Source: Candidatus Hydrogenedens sp.
Lineage (GTDB): Bacteria; Hydrogenedentota; Hydrogenedentia; Hydrogenedentales; Hydrogenedentaceae
NCBI GenBank assembly: GCA_020216745.1
Contig: JAIWNQ010000283.1
Coordinates: forward strand, 1-12,925
DNA: 12,925 nucleotides
Direction: 5' to 3'
Shown: positions 1 through 7,857 of the stretch, piece by piece
Layout of the letters: each line of letters starts with the position of its first letter
Numbering within the stretch: position 1 is the stretch's first letter
Translations under genes and position numbers: made by a program
The notes under the pieces: model-generated
What the model saw: only the letters and a program-made list of their open reading frames with translations
Told to the model about the DNA's origin: nothing
Database searches by the model: none

Positions 1-890
1 GCTTGTTCCAATGTTAATGCTGTCCCACAGGTAGCAACAACATTTTTAATGCCATTTTGGAAACATCGTAATAAATCAATATATCCTTCCACAAAAATAG
101 CAAATTGCTGTGAACGAATAGATTCTTTTCCTTCCCATAAACCATATAAAACTTTGCTTTTACGATAGATTTCGGTTTCAGCAATATTTATGTATTTGGG
201 ACCATCCCCAGAAATTTCACGACCACCGAAGGCAATGATTTTGCCCTCAATACTGCGAATTGGGAATAAAATCCGATTTCTAAAAAAGTCATAATAACGA
301 CCTTCTTGCTCGAAAGAACGGATAAGTCCTGTTTTCTGGAGAAGCTTATCCGAAAAACCTTTGGATTTCAAATACCGATAAAGAGTATATCCATCAGCAG
401 GGGCAAATCCAATCTTAAACTCCTCTTGAATCTGTGGTGATAGTTTCCTTCGTTCCAGATAATCCAATGCCAATTTCCCAGTCAACGTTTTAGTTAACTG
501 GCTTCTATAAAAATCCGCAGACAACTCCAATATTTGAAATAACGTTTTCCGTTCCTCTTTTATTGCGTTATATGCCTTACCATCCATCCCCGAGTTTAAT
601 CGAGGCAACATCACCCCTGCTCTATCCGCTAAAATTTCAAGGGCTTCCATAAAACTGATATTCTGCATTTCCATCAAAAAAGATATAGCATCACCACCTT
701 TACCACAGCCAAAACAGTGATAAATCTGGCGAGAATGAGAGACCATAAAAGACGGCGTCTTTTCAGTATGAAAAGGACAGAGGGCTTTATAACGGTCTGG
801 GCCCGAAGGTTTCAAATCACAATATGTTGACACTATTTGAACTATATCAGTTGAGTTTAAAACATGTTCTATTATATGACGTGGATACAA
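1..890 (-). CDS. dnaG: DNA primase DnaG, N-terminal part (cut by window edge)
   Basis: Synthesises RNA primers for DNA replication in the cytoplasm, with the replicative helicase. About 296 residues are present and the frame is still open at base 1. I translated this frame by hand. It starts with the CHC2 zinc finger: CPFH (C38, H41) and CFGC (C59, C62). The catalytic-core N-terminal region follows, with RNRILFPI and FGGR near residues 204-224. The window ends just after the TOPRIM motif VEGYID, whose acidic residue is E268. An in-frame TAG lies upstream (about 930-932), and no ATG or GTG occurs between it and conserved sequence, so the start must be non-canonical. I chose TTG at 888-890, giving M-Y-P-R-H-I-I-E-H. 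The purine-rich AAGAAAGAAGG at 903-913 lies about 12 nt upstream. CTG at 894-896 has better spacing (6 nt) and TTG at 900-902 is too close. The family call is very secure; the exact start is not. It lies downstream of the M16 gene on the same strand but has its own promoter. Confidence 0.95.
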   Translation of the reverse strand, partial: MYPRHIIEHVLNSTDIVQIVSTYCDLKPSGPDRYKALCPFHTEKTPSFMVSHSRQIYHCFGCGKGGDAISFLMEMQNISFMEALEILADRAGVMLPRLNSGMDGKAYNAIKEERKTLFQILELSADFYRSQLTKTLTGKLALDYLERRKLSPQIQEEFKIGFAPADGYTLYRYLKSKGFSDKLLQKTGLIRSFEQEGRYYDFFRNRILFPIRSIEGKIIAFGGREISGDGPKYINIAETEIYRKSKVLYGLWEGKESIRSQQFAIFVEGYIDLLRCFQNGIKNVVATCGTALTLEQ

Positions 891-916
891 GGGCAGAACC
901 AACCTTCTTTCTTGAG

Positions 917-945
917 GTCTGTCTTTTCCCTATCCAGAGACAGAC
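917..945 (-). promoter_or_regulatory. Stem-loop in the dnaG leader
   Basis: A perfect 8-bp inverted repeat (GTCTGTCT / AGACAGAC, arms 917-924 and 938-945, 13-nt loop) lies between the predicted dnaG promoter and its ribosome-binding sequence. It ends only a few bases before the purine-rich AAGAAAGAAGG. There is no T run after it on the minus strand, so it is not an intrinsic terminator. A role in mRNA stability or translation is inference. Confidence 0.4.
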
Positions 946-974
946 TTACCCCAATTTTGTCAAGTAGCATTAAA

Positions 975-1003
975 ATTATACCATAAATAACCAAAAAAAG
1001 CAA
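975..1003 (-). promoter_or_regulatory. Sigma70-type promoter for dnaG
   Basis: Read on the minus strand, TTGCTT (998-1003) is followed by exactly 17 bases and a consensus TATAAT (975-980). Transcription would start near 968 and give a leader of about 78 nt containing the 917-945 stem-loop. Placement directly upstream of dnaG supports it. It was identified by eye only. Confidence 0.55.
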
Positions 1004-1037
1004 ATTTAAAATTATCCCTCATAATTACAGTTACCTT

Positions 1038-1146
1038 TAAAAAGTAGAGGCAGACCCATGCCTCCACACTACGGATAATTCTTCATAGGTGGGAGTGGCT
1101 GTGTTACGGTTTTAATTACAAGTGGACGCATGGGCTACTTTTTTAT
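1038..1146 (+). repeat. Intergenic hairpin repeat, copy A
   Basis: The left part is a hairpin with stem GAGGCA/TGCCTC (1047-1052, 1059-1064) preceded by GTAG and followed by CTAC. The right part (from GGATAATTC at 1073) aligns base for base over most of its length with 12705-12779. Shared words in the same order are GGATAATTC, TCA-AGG, CTGTG-TAC, ACAAG and TAC-TTTTTAT. The internal stem bases differ between the copies. This looks like a dispersed non-coding repeat family with members at both ends of the window, in the same orientation. Confidence 0.6.
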
Positions 1147-1241
1147 GACATGAATATGCAGTATCTATTGGGGATATAAATACCTTTCTATTCAGCGAAA
1201 TTTTTGTATTTCGATATGTTTGCATTAAACGTATTCGTATT

Positions 1242-4200
1242 TTATTTAACGAAAATATCATCTATGGTAACATAGCGTAGGCTACCGAATTGTTTGAGTG
1301 AATCGGGGGTAATCCTGTTTAGTGGAAGCATAACGCTGATGAGGCGTTGGCTGGATTTGATTTTCTTTTCGTGGAATTGTAGGAGGTCTTTTAGGGTTAA
1401 TTGTTTCACATCTTTATACCACTGTTTTCTTGGGTCATATTCAATCCCGTGGAGATACCAACCATAAATTCGTCCTAATACACTTCGAAATGGCACTTTA
1501 TCTGTTTGGTAATCGTTGAGCACGGATTCCTTAGCGAAATGGAAACGTTCCTCAGATACAGGTAAATTGTCAAATAACTGCAAAAAGCATTCTAACGCAT
1601 CTTTTAGTTTATCTGGTTGTGTCTGGATAACACCGACCATCAGGTCTTCATCTCCTTTTCTATATCCATCTATATACTGTGCACCTGCTACGTAGGCTAA
1701 TGCCCGTGCTTCTCGTAGTTCCTGGAAAACGATTCCTGCCATACTGCCCCCGAAGTAAGCATTAAAAACCTCGATTACAGGTTGTTCTTCCATAGTGGAC
1801 TCGACCAAACCAAATTCGATTCGCACATTTGCCTGTGTTGTTTCTTTATCTAAGACGTAGAGCTGTGTTATTTCTGGTTTTCGTGATTTCAAGTAGATGT
1901 AAGGTGGTGTTTCTTTGAGTTCTAAGAGTTTCTTTTGGTGTTTGTCCTTTTGTTGTTTTAATTCGTTTTTAAGGTGCTTTTTATAAAGTTTCATTAAATC
2001 TTTGTGATTTAATGTTCCTGCATAGAATATATGGTGCTTATAGGTTAACAGGCTTTTTGTTATTTCCTGTAATTCTTCGACAGCTACTTTTTTCAGTTCC
2101 TCTTCTGGGAGCAAATTTAGATAGGCGGATTGTGTATCCAAGCGGTTAAATTGGACTAAAGCACGCATAACCTCCTCAGGGTCTTTCTTGGCATCTGCAC
2201 GTTGAGCAAGGATAATTGCTTTTAATTCTTCCAGTACATTCTTTTCCACCTGTGGATAGAACATCACCTCCATCAATAAATGGATTGTTTCCTTGAAGCG
2301 GTCGTCAAACCCCGTCAACGTAATAATAGTCTCGTTATTGGTTGAACGGACATTAAATTCTGCTCCTAACTTATACCATTCTTTTTTAAGGTCTTCTGCG
2401 GAAAGGTAACGCGTTCCAGATTTTTCTAATAACCGCAAAGCAACTGGAATTTTAGGATTATGATAATTTCCTATATTAACCCGTATTTCAAAACTAAATA
2501 TTTTATTCAATGGATTTTTACAAAACCAGAAGTCCAATCCTTCTTTGGTTGGTTGATGAATATAATCTTTTCCTTTTTCTAAAAATACGGGCTCACTTTC
2601 AGCCATAGGGATGGACAAAATCTGTTGAGCGAAGGCTGAAAGTTTTGTGCTATCGATGGTTAGCGGTGTTAGTTTCGGCTTTGGAACATAGTTAATCTCT
2701 CGCTTCCCATCTTTACGATAGCCTGCAACATATCCCTGCGAGAAGTATCTCTTCGCAGTGCTTACAATTTCATCTTTGGTAATCTTCTCAAACCGTTCAA
2801 TACGTTTCAAATGTTCCTGCCAATCTTCATGTGCAATAAAGGCATCTGTAAGTTCACCGACTCGCCCTTCATTTGTTTCCATTGACCGTTCTTTCATCTT
2901 ACGGAAATCAGTAATTATCGCTGGTAAAAGCCAATCTTCAAATTTTCCTTCATATAGCATTTTTACTTGTTCTAACAATAATTGCTCCACCTCTTCCAAA
3001 CTTTGTCCTTCCTTCGGCACGCCAAATATATACTCAACACCTAAGTCATTTAGTTGCATGACAAATGCACCAGCACGTCGGACTTTCTGCCTCTGGATTA
3101 AATTGAGATTAATCAAACCTGCCACTGCATTATCTAAAATCATATCCATAAGAATCAGTTTATCGGAATCAGGATGCAGTTTTGGGACGGTTCGAAAGGC
3201 AAGCATAACTGCAGGTTCCCCTTCGAATTGTATCTCTACTGGAACCCTTTCCTTCAAAGGCTCATAACAATATGTAGAGATAGGCGAACAGATTTTGTCC
3301 TCAGTAACGTTTATTTTTTCAATTGTAACGCTGTTTTCATTCGTATCTACTTCCTTTGCGGTATCTTTCCTCACTTCTGAAAAATACTTTGCAATAATTT
3401 CTATTGCTTCTGGGATTTGTATATCGCCTGAGATTCCTATAGAGATATTTTTTGGCACATACCAATGCTCAAAGAAATTTTTTATATTCCTTATTGATGG
3501 ATTTTTTAGATGTTCGGGTTCGCCTAAGGTTGTTTGCGTTCCATAGGGATGGTCAGGGAACAAAGCTTTATTAACCGCTTCCATCAACACGCGTTCACGA
3601 TTATCCATAGCACGATTTTTTTCTTCATACACGGTTTCCAATTCTGTTGCAAATAGTCGGAAAATCGGTTTGGAAAAACGGTCAGATTCTAACATTGCCC
3701 AATGTTCTAAACATCCAGAAGGTAACTCTACCTTATAGACCGTTTCATCAATCCAAGTATGTGCGTTAATTTTGTCGCCTCCCAATGATTTATACACCCG
3801 ATCCAATTCATTTGGAACAGCATACTTACTTGCTTCTTGAGAAAGTTGGTCAATTTCGTTATAAATTTCTTCCCGCTTTTCCGTATCTGTGGTTTGCCGA
3901 TATACCTCATACAACTCTTCTATTTTATCTAATAGTTCCTTTTCCTTATCGAAATCAATTGTTCCTAATCGTTCTGACCCCTTAAACATCAAATGCTCAA
4001 AGTAATGGGCTAATCCAGTAGTTTCTGGTGGGTCATTCTGACTACCTGCTCGCACGGCTATCTCTGCAAAAAAACGGGGAACTTCATGATTCTCAGTCAA
4101 ATATACTGTTATCCCGTTTTCCAAACGGTAGATGTAGACCTGCATGGAATCTTCAGGTTTCGGTTGGTAAATAAGTTCATAAGCATAACTAAAATTAGAT

Positions 4201-4256
4201 GAACAAACAGAGAACACGCTCATAATTACTCCTATTAAAACCTGTCTTCTATTCAT
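1242..4256 (-). CDS. Exported M16-family zinc metallopeptidase (insulinase-like, two-domain)
   Basis: A 1004-residue protease of the pitrilysin/insulinase family, probably acting on peptides outside the cytoplasm. Residues 1-25 form a signal peptide (MNRRQ, hydrophobic stretch, cleavage probably after SYA25). The inverted zinc motif HYFEH gives H84, E87 and H88; a glutamate in the ELETVYEE segment (residues 205-212) should supply the third ligand. Between them is a charged, probably helical insertion at about 101-155 (KEKELLDKIEELYE...). The C-terminal half (about 560-990) is a second M16 domain lacking HxxEH (ALRLLEKSGT at the matching place), the usual inactive partner. ELREARALAY near residue 845 matches the family's C-terminal Arg-Tyr signature. 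The ATG start has GAAAGG 8 bases upstream. It is divergent from the ceramidase-like gene. The family is certain; the substrate is unknown. Confidence 0.95.
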   Translation of the reverse strand: MNRRQVLIGVIMSVFSVCSSNFSYAYELIYQPKPEDSMQVYIYRLENGITVYLTENHEVPRFFAEIAVRAGSQNDPPETTGLAHYFEHLMFKGSERLGTIDFDKEKELLDKIEELYEVYRQTTDTEKREEIYNEIDQLSQEASKYAVPNELDRVYKSLGGDKINAHTWIDETVYKVELPSGCLEHWAMLESDRFSKPIFRLFATELETVYEEKNRAMDNRERVLMEAVNKALFPDHPYGTQTTLGEPEHLKNPSIRNIKNFFEHWYVPKNISIGISGDIQIPEAIEIIAKYFSEVRKDTAKEVDTNENSVTIEKINVTEDKICSPISTYCYEPLKERVPVEIQFEGEPAVMLAFRTVPKLHPDSDKLILMDMILDNAVAGLINLNLIQRQKVRRAGAFVMQLNDLGVEYIFGVPKEGQSLEEVEQLLLEQVKMLYEGKFEDWLLPAIITDFRKMKERSMETNEGRVGELTDAFIAHEDWQEHLKRIERFEKITKDEIVSTAKRYFSQGYVAGYRKDGKREINYVPKPKLTPLTIDSTKLSAFAQQILSIPMAESEPVFLEKGKDYIHQPTKEGLDFWFCKNPLNKIFSFEIRVNIGNYHNPKIPVALRLLEKSGTRYLSAEDLKKEWYKLGAEFNVRSTNNETIITLTGFDDRFKETIHLLMEVMFYPQVEKNVLEELKAIILAQRADAKKDPEEVMRALVQFNRLDTQSAYLNLLPEEELKKVAVEELQEITKSLLTYKHHIFYAGTLNHKDLMKLYKKHLKNELKQQKDKHQKKLLELKETPPYIYLKSRKPEITQLYVLDKETTQANVRIEFGLVESTMEEQPVIEVFNAYFGGSMAGIVFQELREARALAYVAGAQYIDGYRKGDEDLMVGVIQTQPDKLKDALECFLQLFDNLPVSEERFHFAKESVLNDYQTDKVPFRSVLGRIYGWYLHGIEYDPRKQWYKDVKQLTLKDLLQFHEKKIKSSQRLISVMLPLNRITPDSLKQFGSLRYVTIDDIFVK

Positions 4257-4331
4257 GTTAAAAGCCTTTCAATATTAGAAATCTATATGTACACGATGTA
4301 GATAAAAGAATGAAATAAGATACCCATTTAT

Positions 4332-4360
4332 CATATAATCAACACCAATAGTCTTTTCAA
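4332..4360 (-). promoter_or_regulatory. Probable promoter of the M16 gene in the divergent region
   Basis: On the minus strand, TTGAAA (4355-4360), a 17-base spacer and TATATG (4332-4337) form a reasonable sigma70-type promoter. Its start would lie about 70 bases before the M16 ATG. The opposite strand carries an overlapping TATAAT at 4334-4339 with only a weak -35 match (TGAAAT, 4311-4316). That could serve the ceramidase-like gene, in which case the two promoters would compete for the same DNA. Identified by eye. Confidence 0.4.
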
Positions 4361-4416
4361 ACACTCTAATTATACACAATTGCCATTTAAAACCTCTGAT
4401 TAAAAGGAATAAAATT

Positions 4417-6054
4417 ATGTTTTCTCCCGACTCTTTTTTAGGTAGACATCCTATTTTACGATGGACACTTATAATCATTCTTGTGATTATCATTGCATTT
4501 TTCTTATGGCTTTATTCTCGCACGCGGGGACCATATCATAACTATACTTTAGACTTTCTAATTCCTGACCCTGCAACAGCACCGAAACCAGGTGTCCTTG
4601 AAGTGGGTGTTGCCAAAAGAGATATTACCCCTATTCTTGACCTTTACGATTCCTGGGAAGATGTAAACAATAATGGTAAATTTGACCCTGGTATAGATAC
4701 GTATGTAGATAAAAACAAGAATGGGAAATTTGACGGTATCTGGATAGCAGGTTTTGGAACAAATCGCCCTGCTAAAGGAATTCATGACCCACAATGGGTT
4801 CGTGCTATTGCATTTCGTAATAATGGTGTTACGCTGGTTATGGCAAGTTTTGATGCTATTGGTATATACCATAACGATTTCATAACCATACGCAAAAGTA
4901 TAGACCCCAGTTTAAAGGTTGACCATGTCCTCTTTTCATCTACCCACTGCCATGAAGTAGTGGATACCATGAAAATCTGGACTTTCTGGAAACGAATTAA
5001 AGGGTTAGATATTCCAGGATTTGGTTACGATGATAGCCACATGAAATTTATCCAAAAAATGGCAAAAGAAGCCATTGAAGAAGCAGTTAAGAATTTACAA
5101 CCCGCAGATATGTATTGCACACAGGTGCAGGTAGGTCCAGAAGGTTTTATTCGTGATTCACGAAAACCAGAAGTGATAGACCTGAATATGTATTTATTCC
5201 GCTTTACAAAACCTAACACAGATGAAACCATCGCAACCTTTGTTTCATGGGGGAACCATCCCGAATCATCGGGTAGTGAAAACAACTACCTTTCATCAGA
5301 TTTCTGCCATACACTTCGTGAAGGATTAGAAAATGGTGTTCCCGAACCAAATGGTGCACCCGGTTTTGGTGGTATGTGTTTATATTTTCAGGGAATGGTT
5401 GGCGGCCTTATGACACAATTAGGTGTTGAAGTCCCTGATCGTTCTGGAACCACTGTATATAAAGAATCTTCATTAGAAAAAGGTGAAGCCTTAGGATATA
5501 ACACTGCACTTGTTGCTATTAATGCACTGCGCGGACCGAATGTATGGAAAAATGAAAATCCACTACTGGCTGTGTCTGCCAAAACATACCTTGCACCCAT
5601 GCGGGGACATTTCAAATATGCAATTATGTTAGGGCTTATTCATGAAGGATATTACTGGGGTGGTAAATCAAAAAGCGAGGTGAATGTTGTTCGTATCGGT
5701 GATGTTATGATTACTACCGTTCCAGGTGAATTATACCCAGAAATTGTTCAGGGCAATATCGAAGCTCTACCAGGAAATGATTTTAACCTAACTACCCCCG
5801 TTGAAACCCCTCCTCTTCGGATGGAAATGGAAAAGGGAGCCAGGATGGCTTTCGTGATTGGTTTGGCTAACGATGAAATCGGTTATATGCTTCCAAAATC
5901 GCAATGGGACACAAAACCTCCATTTGTATATGGAAAAAGTCAGTATGGAGAGGTAAATTCCGGAGGTCCAGACGTAGGAACTACTTATCATAAAAATGCT
6001 CTGGAACTTATCCAACGGATGAACAAAGCCTATCCCCGAAAAACAAGTCAATAA
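4417..6054 (+). CDS. Membrane-anchored neutral-ceramidase-like metallohydrolase
   Basis: 545 residues matching the N-terminal catalytic domain of neutral/alkaline ceramidases, zinc enzymes that hydrolyse amide bonds. A single membrane segment at about 16-34 with no clear cleavage site suggests a tethered protein with the catalytic part outside. Candidate metal ligands, aligned from memory with the Pseudomonas enzyme, are H177 in THCHE, H281 in GNHPE, E438 in PGE and Y490 in DEIGY; H123 (GIHDP) is another family histidine. Residues 82-106 carry two EF-hand-like DxNxNGxxD loops (D82-D90, D98-D106), a likely calcium site. At the usual nucleophile motif (GDVSP in classical enzymes) this protein has GGLMT (329-333), so the catalytic serine seems absent and ceramide may not be the substrate. 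It lacks the C-terminal domain of full-length ceramidases. AAAAGG lies 9-10 bases before the ATG. proS follows after 41 bp, possibly in one transcript. Confidence 0.88.
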   Translation: MFSPDSFLGRHPILRWTLIIILVIIIAFFLWLYSRTRGPYHNYTLDFLIPDPATAPKPGVLEVGVAKRDITPILDLYDSWEDVNNNGKFDPGIDTYVDKNKNGKFDGIWIAGFGTNRPAKGIHDPQWVRAIAFRNNGVTLVMASFDAIGIYHNDFITIRKSIDPSLKVDHVLFSSTHCHEVVDTMKIWTFWKRIKGLDIPGFGYDDSHMKFIQKMAKEAIEEAVKNLQPADMYCTQVQVGPEGFIRDSRKPEVIDLNMYLFRFTKPNTDETIATFVSWGNHPESSGSENNYLSSDFCHTLREGLENGVPEPNGAPGFGGMCLYFQGMVGGLMTQLGVEVPDRSGTTVYKESSLEKGEALGYNTALVAINALRGPNVWKNENPLLAVSAKTYLAPMRGHFKYAIMLGLIHEGYYWGGKSKSEVNVVRIGDVMITTVPGELYPEIVQGNIEALPGNDFNLTTPVETPPLRMEMEKGARMAFVIGLANDEIGYMLPKSQWDTKPPFVYGKSQYGEVNSGGPDVGTTYHKNALELIQRMNKAYPRKTSQ

Positions 6055-6095
6055 CTCTAACCAAGTAAAACGATTCAAGGAAAGGATGCAACGAA

Positions 6096-7523
6096 ATGAG
6101 CAAAGGAATAACCAAACGCTCTGAAGATTATTCCCAGTGGTATATTGACATTGTATTAAAAGCAGAATTAGCGGATTATAGTCCTGTAAAGGGTTGTATG
6201 GTTATCCGACCTAATGGTTATGGTATCTGGGAAAATATTCAAAAGAATCTCGACCGTATGTTCAAAGAGACAGGACATGTCAATGCTTATTTTCCTATGC
6301 TCATTCCTGAAAGTTTCCTAAAAAAAGAAGCGGAACATGTAGAAGGTTTTGCTCCAGAATGTGCGGTAGTGACGCATGGAGGCGGAAAACCTTTAGAGGA
6401 ACCATTGGTAATTCGCCCAACCTCAGAAACAATTATCTGGGCTACTTATAAGAATTGGATAAGTTCTTACCGCGATTTACCTCTGCTCATCAATCAATGG
6501 GCAAATGTATGTCGCTGGGAAATGCGAACACGGCTCTTCCTCCGTACCACAGAATTTCTCTGGCAGGAAGGTCATACCGCTCATGCTTCTTTCGAGGAAG
6601 CAGAAGAAGAAACCTTGCGAATGATTCGAGTATACCAACGGTTTGCAGAAGATTATATGGCTATGCCCGTAATTGTGGGGAAAAAAACAGAGTCCGAAAA
6701 ATTTGCAGGTGCAGTTCATACCTATTGCATCGAAGCCCTTATGCAGGATGGGAAAGCCTTGCAAGCAGGGACATCCCATAACTTAGGACAGAATTTTGCA
6801 AAAGCCTTCGATGTAAAGTTTCAGGATAAAGACAAAGAATTAAAATATGTATACGCTACCAGTTGGGGCGTATCAACACGGCTTATTGGTGGAATGATAA
6901 TGACACATTCGGATGACCAGGGGCTGGTTATTCCCCCCAAATTAGCACCTCTGCCCGTAGTAATTGTCCCCATCTGGCGTAGTGAGGAAGAACAGCAAAA
7001 AGTGTCTGAGTTTGCACGAAATATCACCAGCGATTGGGACCCACTTTTCTATAAAATTGATGACCGTGACCAGTATAAACCTGGCTATAAATTCAATGAA
7101 TGGGAACTGAAAGGCGTTCCTTTACGAATCGAAATCGGTCCCCGTGATGTGCAAAATCATCAAGTAGTCCTTGTAAGAAGAGACAATGCAGAAAAGATAA
7201 CTATGGGTATTGATAATTTAAAAGAACACGTGCAAAATACCCTAACAGAGATACAAAACAACCTCTTCAAGAAAGCCAAAGAAAGAACCGAAGCAAATAC
7301 ATTTACTGTCGATTCTTATGATGAATATAAAGAACGAATTGAACAAGGTGGTTTCTTCCGGGTATTTCTTGACCATACCAATCCCGAAGTAGAACAACGA
7401 TTAAAAGAAGAGACCAAATCGACCATACGCTGTATTCCATTTGATGCACCCGAAGAAGAAGGTCCCTGTATGATAACTGGTAAACCCTGTAAATATCGCG
7501 TCATTGCAGCTCAATCATATTAA
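6096..7523 (+). CDS. proS: Prolyl-tRNA synthetase, archaeal/eukaryote-type (no editing domain)
   Basis: Charges tRNA-Pro with proline in the cytoplasm. The 475 residues match the short class II ProRS type without the editing insertion of the E. coli form. Motif 1 spans GYGIWENIQ to FPMLIP (41-71). Motif 2 is [15 protein letters not shown] with WQEGHTAH (140-163). Motif 3 is [16 protein letters not shown] (258-273, with R262). The anticodon-binding domain covers about 285-385. The C-terminal domain ends in the typical terminal tyrosine (RVIAAQSY). Three cysteines remain there (C446, C458, C465), but the WCG-EC cysteine pair of the zinc site in known members is replaced by LDHTNPEVE (425-433). 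The start has AAGGAAAGGA about 9 bases upstream. The 41-bp gap to the ceramidase-like gene suggests co-transcription. I saw no terminator with a T run after the stop. Confidence 0.96.
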   Translation: MSKGITKRSEDYSQWYIDIVLKAELADYSPVKGCMVIRPNGYGIWENIQKNLDRMFKETGHVNAYFPMLIPESFLKKEAEHVEGFAPECAVVTHGGGKPLEEPLVIRPTSETIIWATYKNWISSYRDLPLLINQWANVCRWEMRTRLFLRTTEFLWQEGHTAHASFEEAEEETLRMIRVYQRFAEDYMAMPVIVGKKTESEKFAGAVHTYCIEALMQDGKALQAGTSHNLGQNFAKAFDVKFQDKDKELKYVYATSWGVSTRLIGGMIMTHSDDQGLVIPPKLAPLPVVIVPIWRSEEEQQKVSEFARNITSDWDPLFYKIDDRDQYKPGYKFNEWELKGVPLRIEIGPRDVQNHQVVLVRRDNAEKITMGIDNLKEHVQNTLTEIQNNLFKKAKERTEANTFTVDSYDEYKERIEQGGFFRVFLDHTNPEVEQRLKEETKSTIRCIPFDAPEEEGPCMITGKPCKYRVIAAQSY

Positions 7524-7775
7524 ATTAAAAACGTTTAAAGGGTAGCAATAATTCTTATTGATAAAAAAATTACGAGGGCAGTATTTTATATAGGCTCCTA
7601 TCCAAATTCATTTTGCAATTGTCATAATTACATCATTTTAAGTTCATATTTTGTCCCATTCAGGAACTGTTAAAGCAAAAGTGTTGAATAAAACGAAGTA
7701 GGTTGTTCAAGTTAGAATTGTGTTAAAATGGAATGGAATGGGTGGTTAAGAATATAATAAACCAATGCAAAAAAA

Positions 7776-7798
7776 GAATAAATATTTATTATTTATTC
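7776..7798. promoter_or_regulatory. Perfect 9-bp inverted repeat, candidate operator
   Basis: GAATAAATA (7776-7784), a 5-base centre and TATTTATTC (7790-7798) form a perfect 23-base inverted repeat ending 5 bases before the predicted -35 box of the isomerase-like gene. Size and position suit a dimeric transcription factor binding site acting on that promoter. The sequence is very AT-rich, so chance symmetry is possible. Confidence 0.4.
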
Positions 7799-7803
7799 AC
7801 AAA

Positions 7804-7832
7804 TTGCTTTGGAGAGTTATTTGTTATATAAA
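7804..7832 (+). promoter_or_regulatory. Sigma70-type promoter of the isomerase-like gene
   Basis: TTGCTT (7804-7809), 17 bases, TATAAA (7827-7832). The -35 box and spacing are identical to the predicted dnaG promoter. The start point would be near 7839, leaving a leader of only about 18 nt that begins just before the strong ribosome-binding site AAGGAGA (7844-7850). Confidence 0.5.
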
Positions 7833-7857
7833 AACTTAAATTTAAGGAGAACAGAGT

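Larger units (their letters stand above)
891..1241. other. Intergenic region between the M16 gene and dnaG
   Basis: I see no coding sequence in these 351 bases. From left to right they hold the dnaG ribosome-binding region, leader stem-loop and promoter, then a hairpin repeat element (1038-1146). Next comes AT-rich sequence with a 6-bp hairpin CGAAAT/ATTTCG at 1196-1213. That hairpin follows the M16 stop codon but has no T run on the minus strand, so I do not call it a terminator. Confidence 0.6.
7524..7857. other. Intergenic region upstream of the isomerase-like gene
   Basis: This 334-base AT-rich stretch has no convincing gene. Just after proS there is a small hairpin, CAATAA/TTATTG (7546-7551, 7555-7560), preceded by GTAG and followed by an A run rather than a T run, so it is not a normal terminator. 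The right end holds the inverted repeat 7776-7798 and the promoter 7804-7832. I see nothing identifiable from about 7570 to 7770. Confidence 0.5.

Noticed and set aside
1196..1213. Terminator for the M16 gene
   Set aside because: The 6-bp CGAAAT/ATTTCG hairpin is AT-rich and not followed by a T run on the minus strand.
2758..3267. Plus-strand open frame of 169 codons inside the M16 gene
   Set aside because: It is antisense to a clear M16 peptidase, Ser/Ile-rich and without family resemblance; an artefact of codon bias on the opposite strand.
1242..4256. Lipoprotein signal at C18 of the M16 peptidase
   Set aside because: The residues before the cysteine (F-S-V) do not fit a lipobox, while SYA25 is a good signal peptidase I site.
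4275..4493. Minus-strand open frame of 72 codons upstream of the M16 gene
   Set aside because: It overlaps the divergent promoter region and the start of the ceramidase-like gene and resembles no protein; it is the antisense of better-supported features.
7546..7560. Intrinsic terminator after proS
   Set aside because: The stem is only six AT-rich pairs and is followed by an A run, not a T run, on the plus strand.
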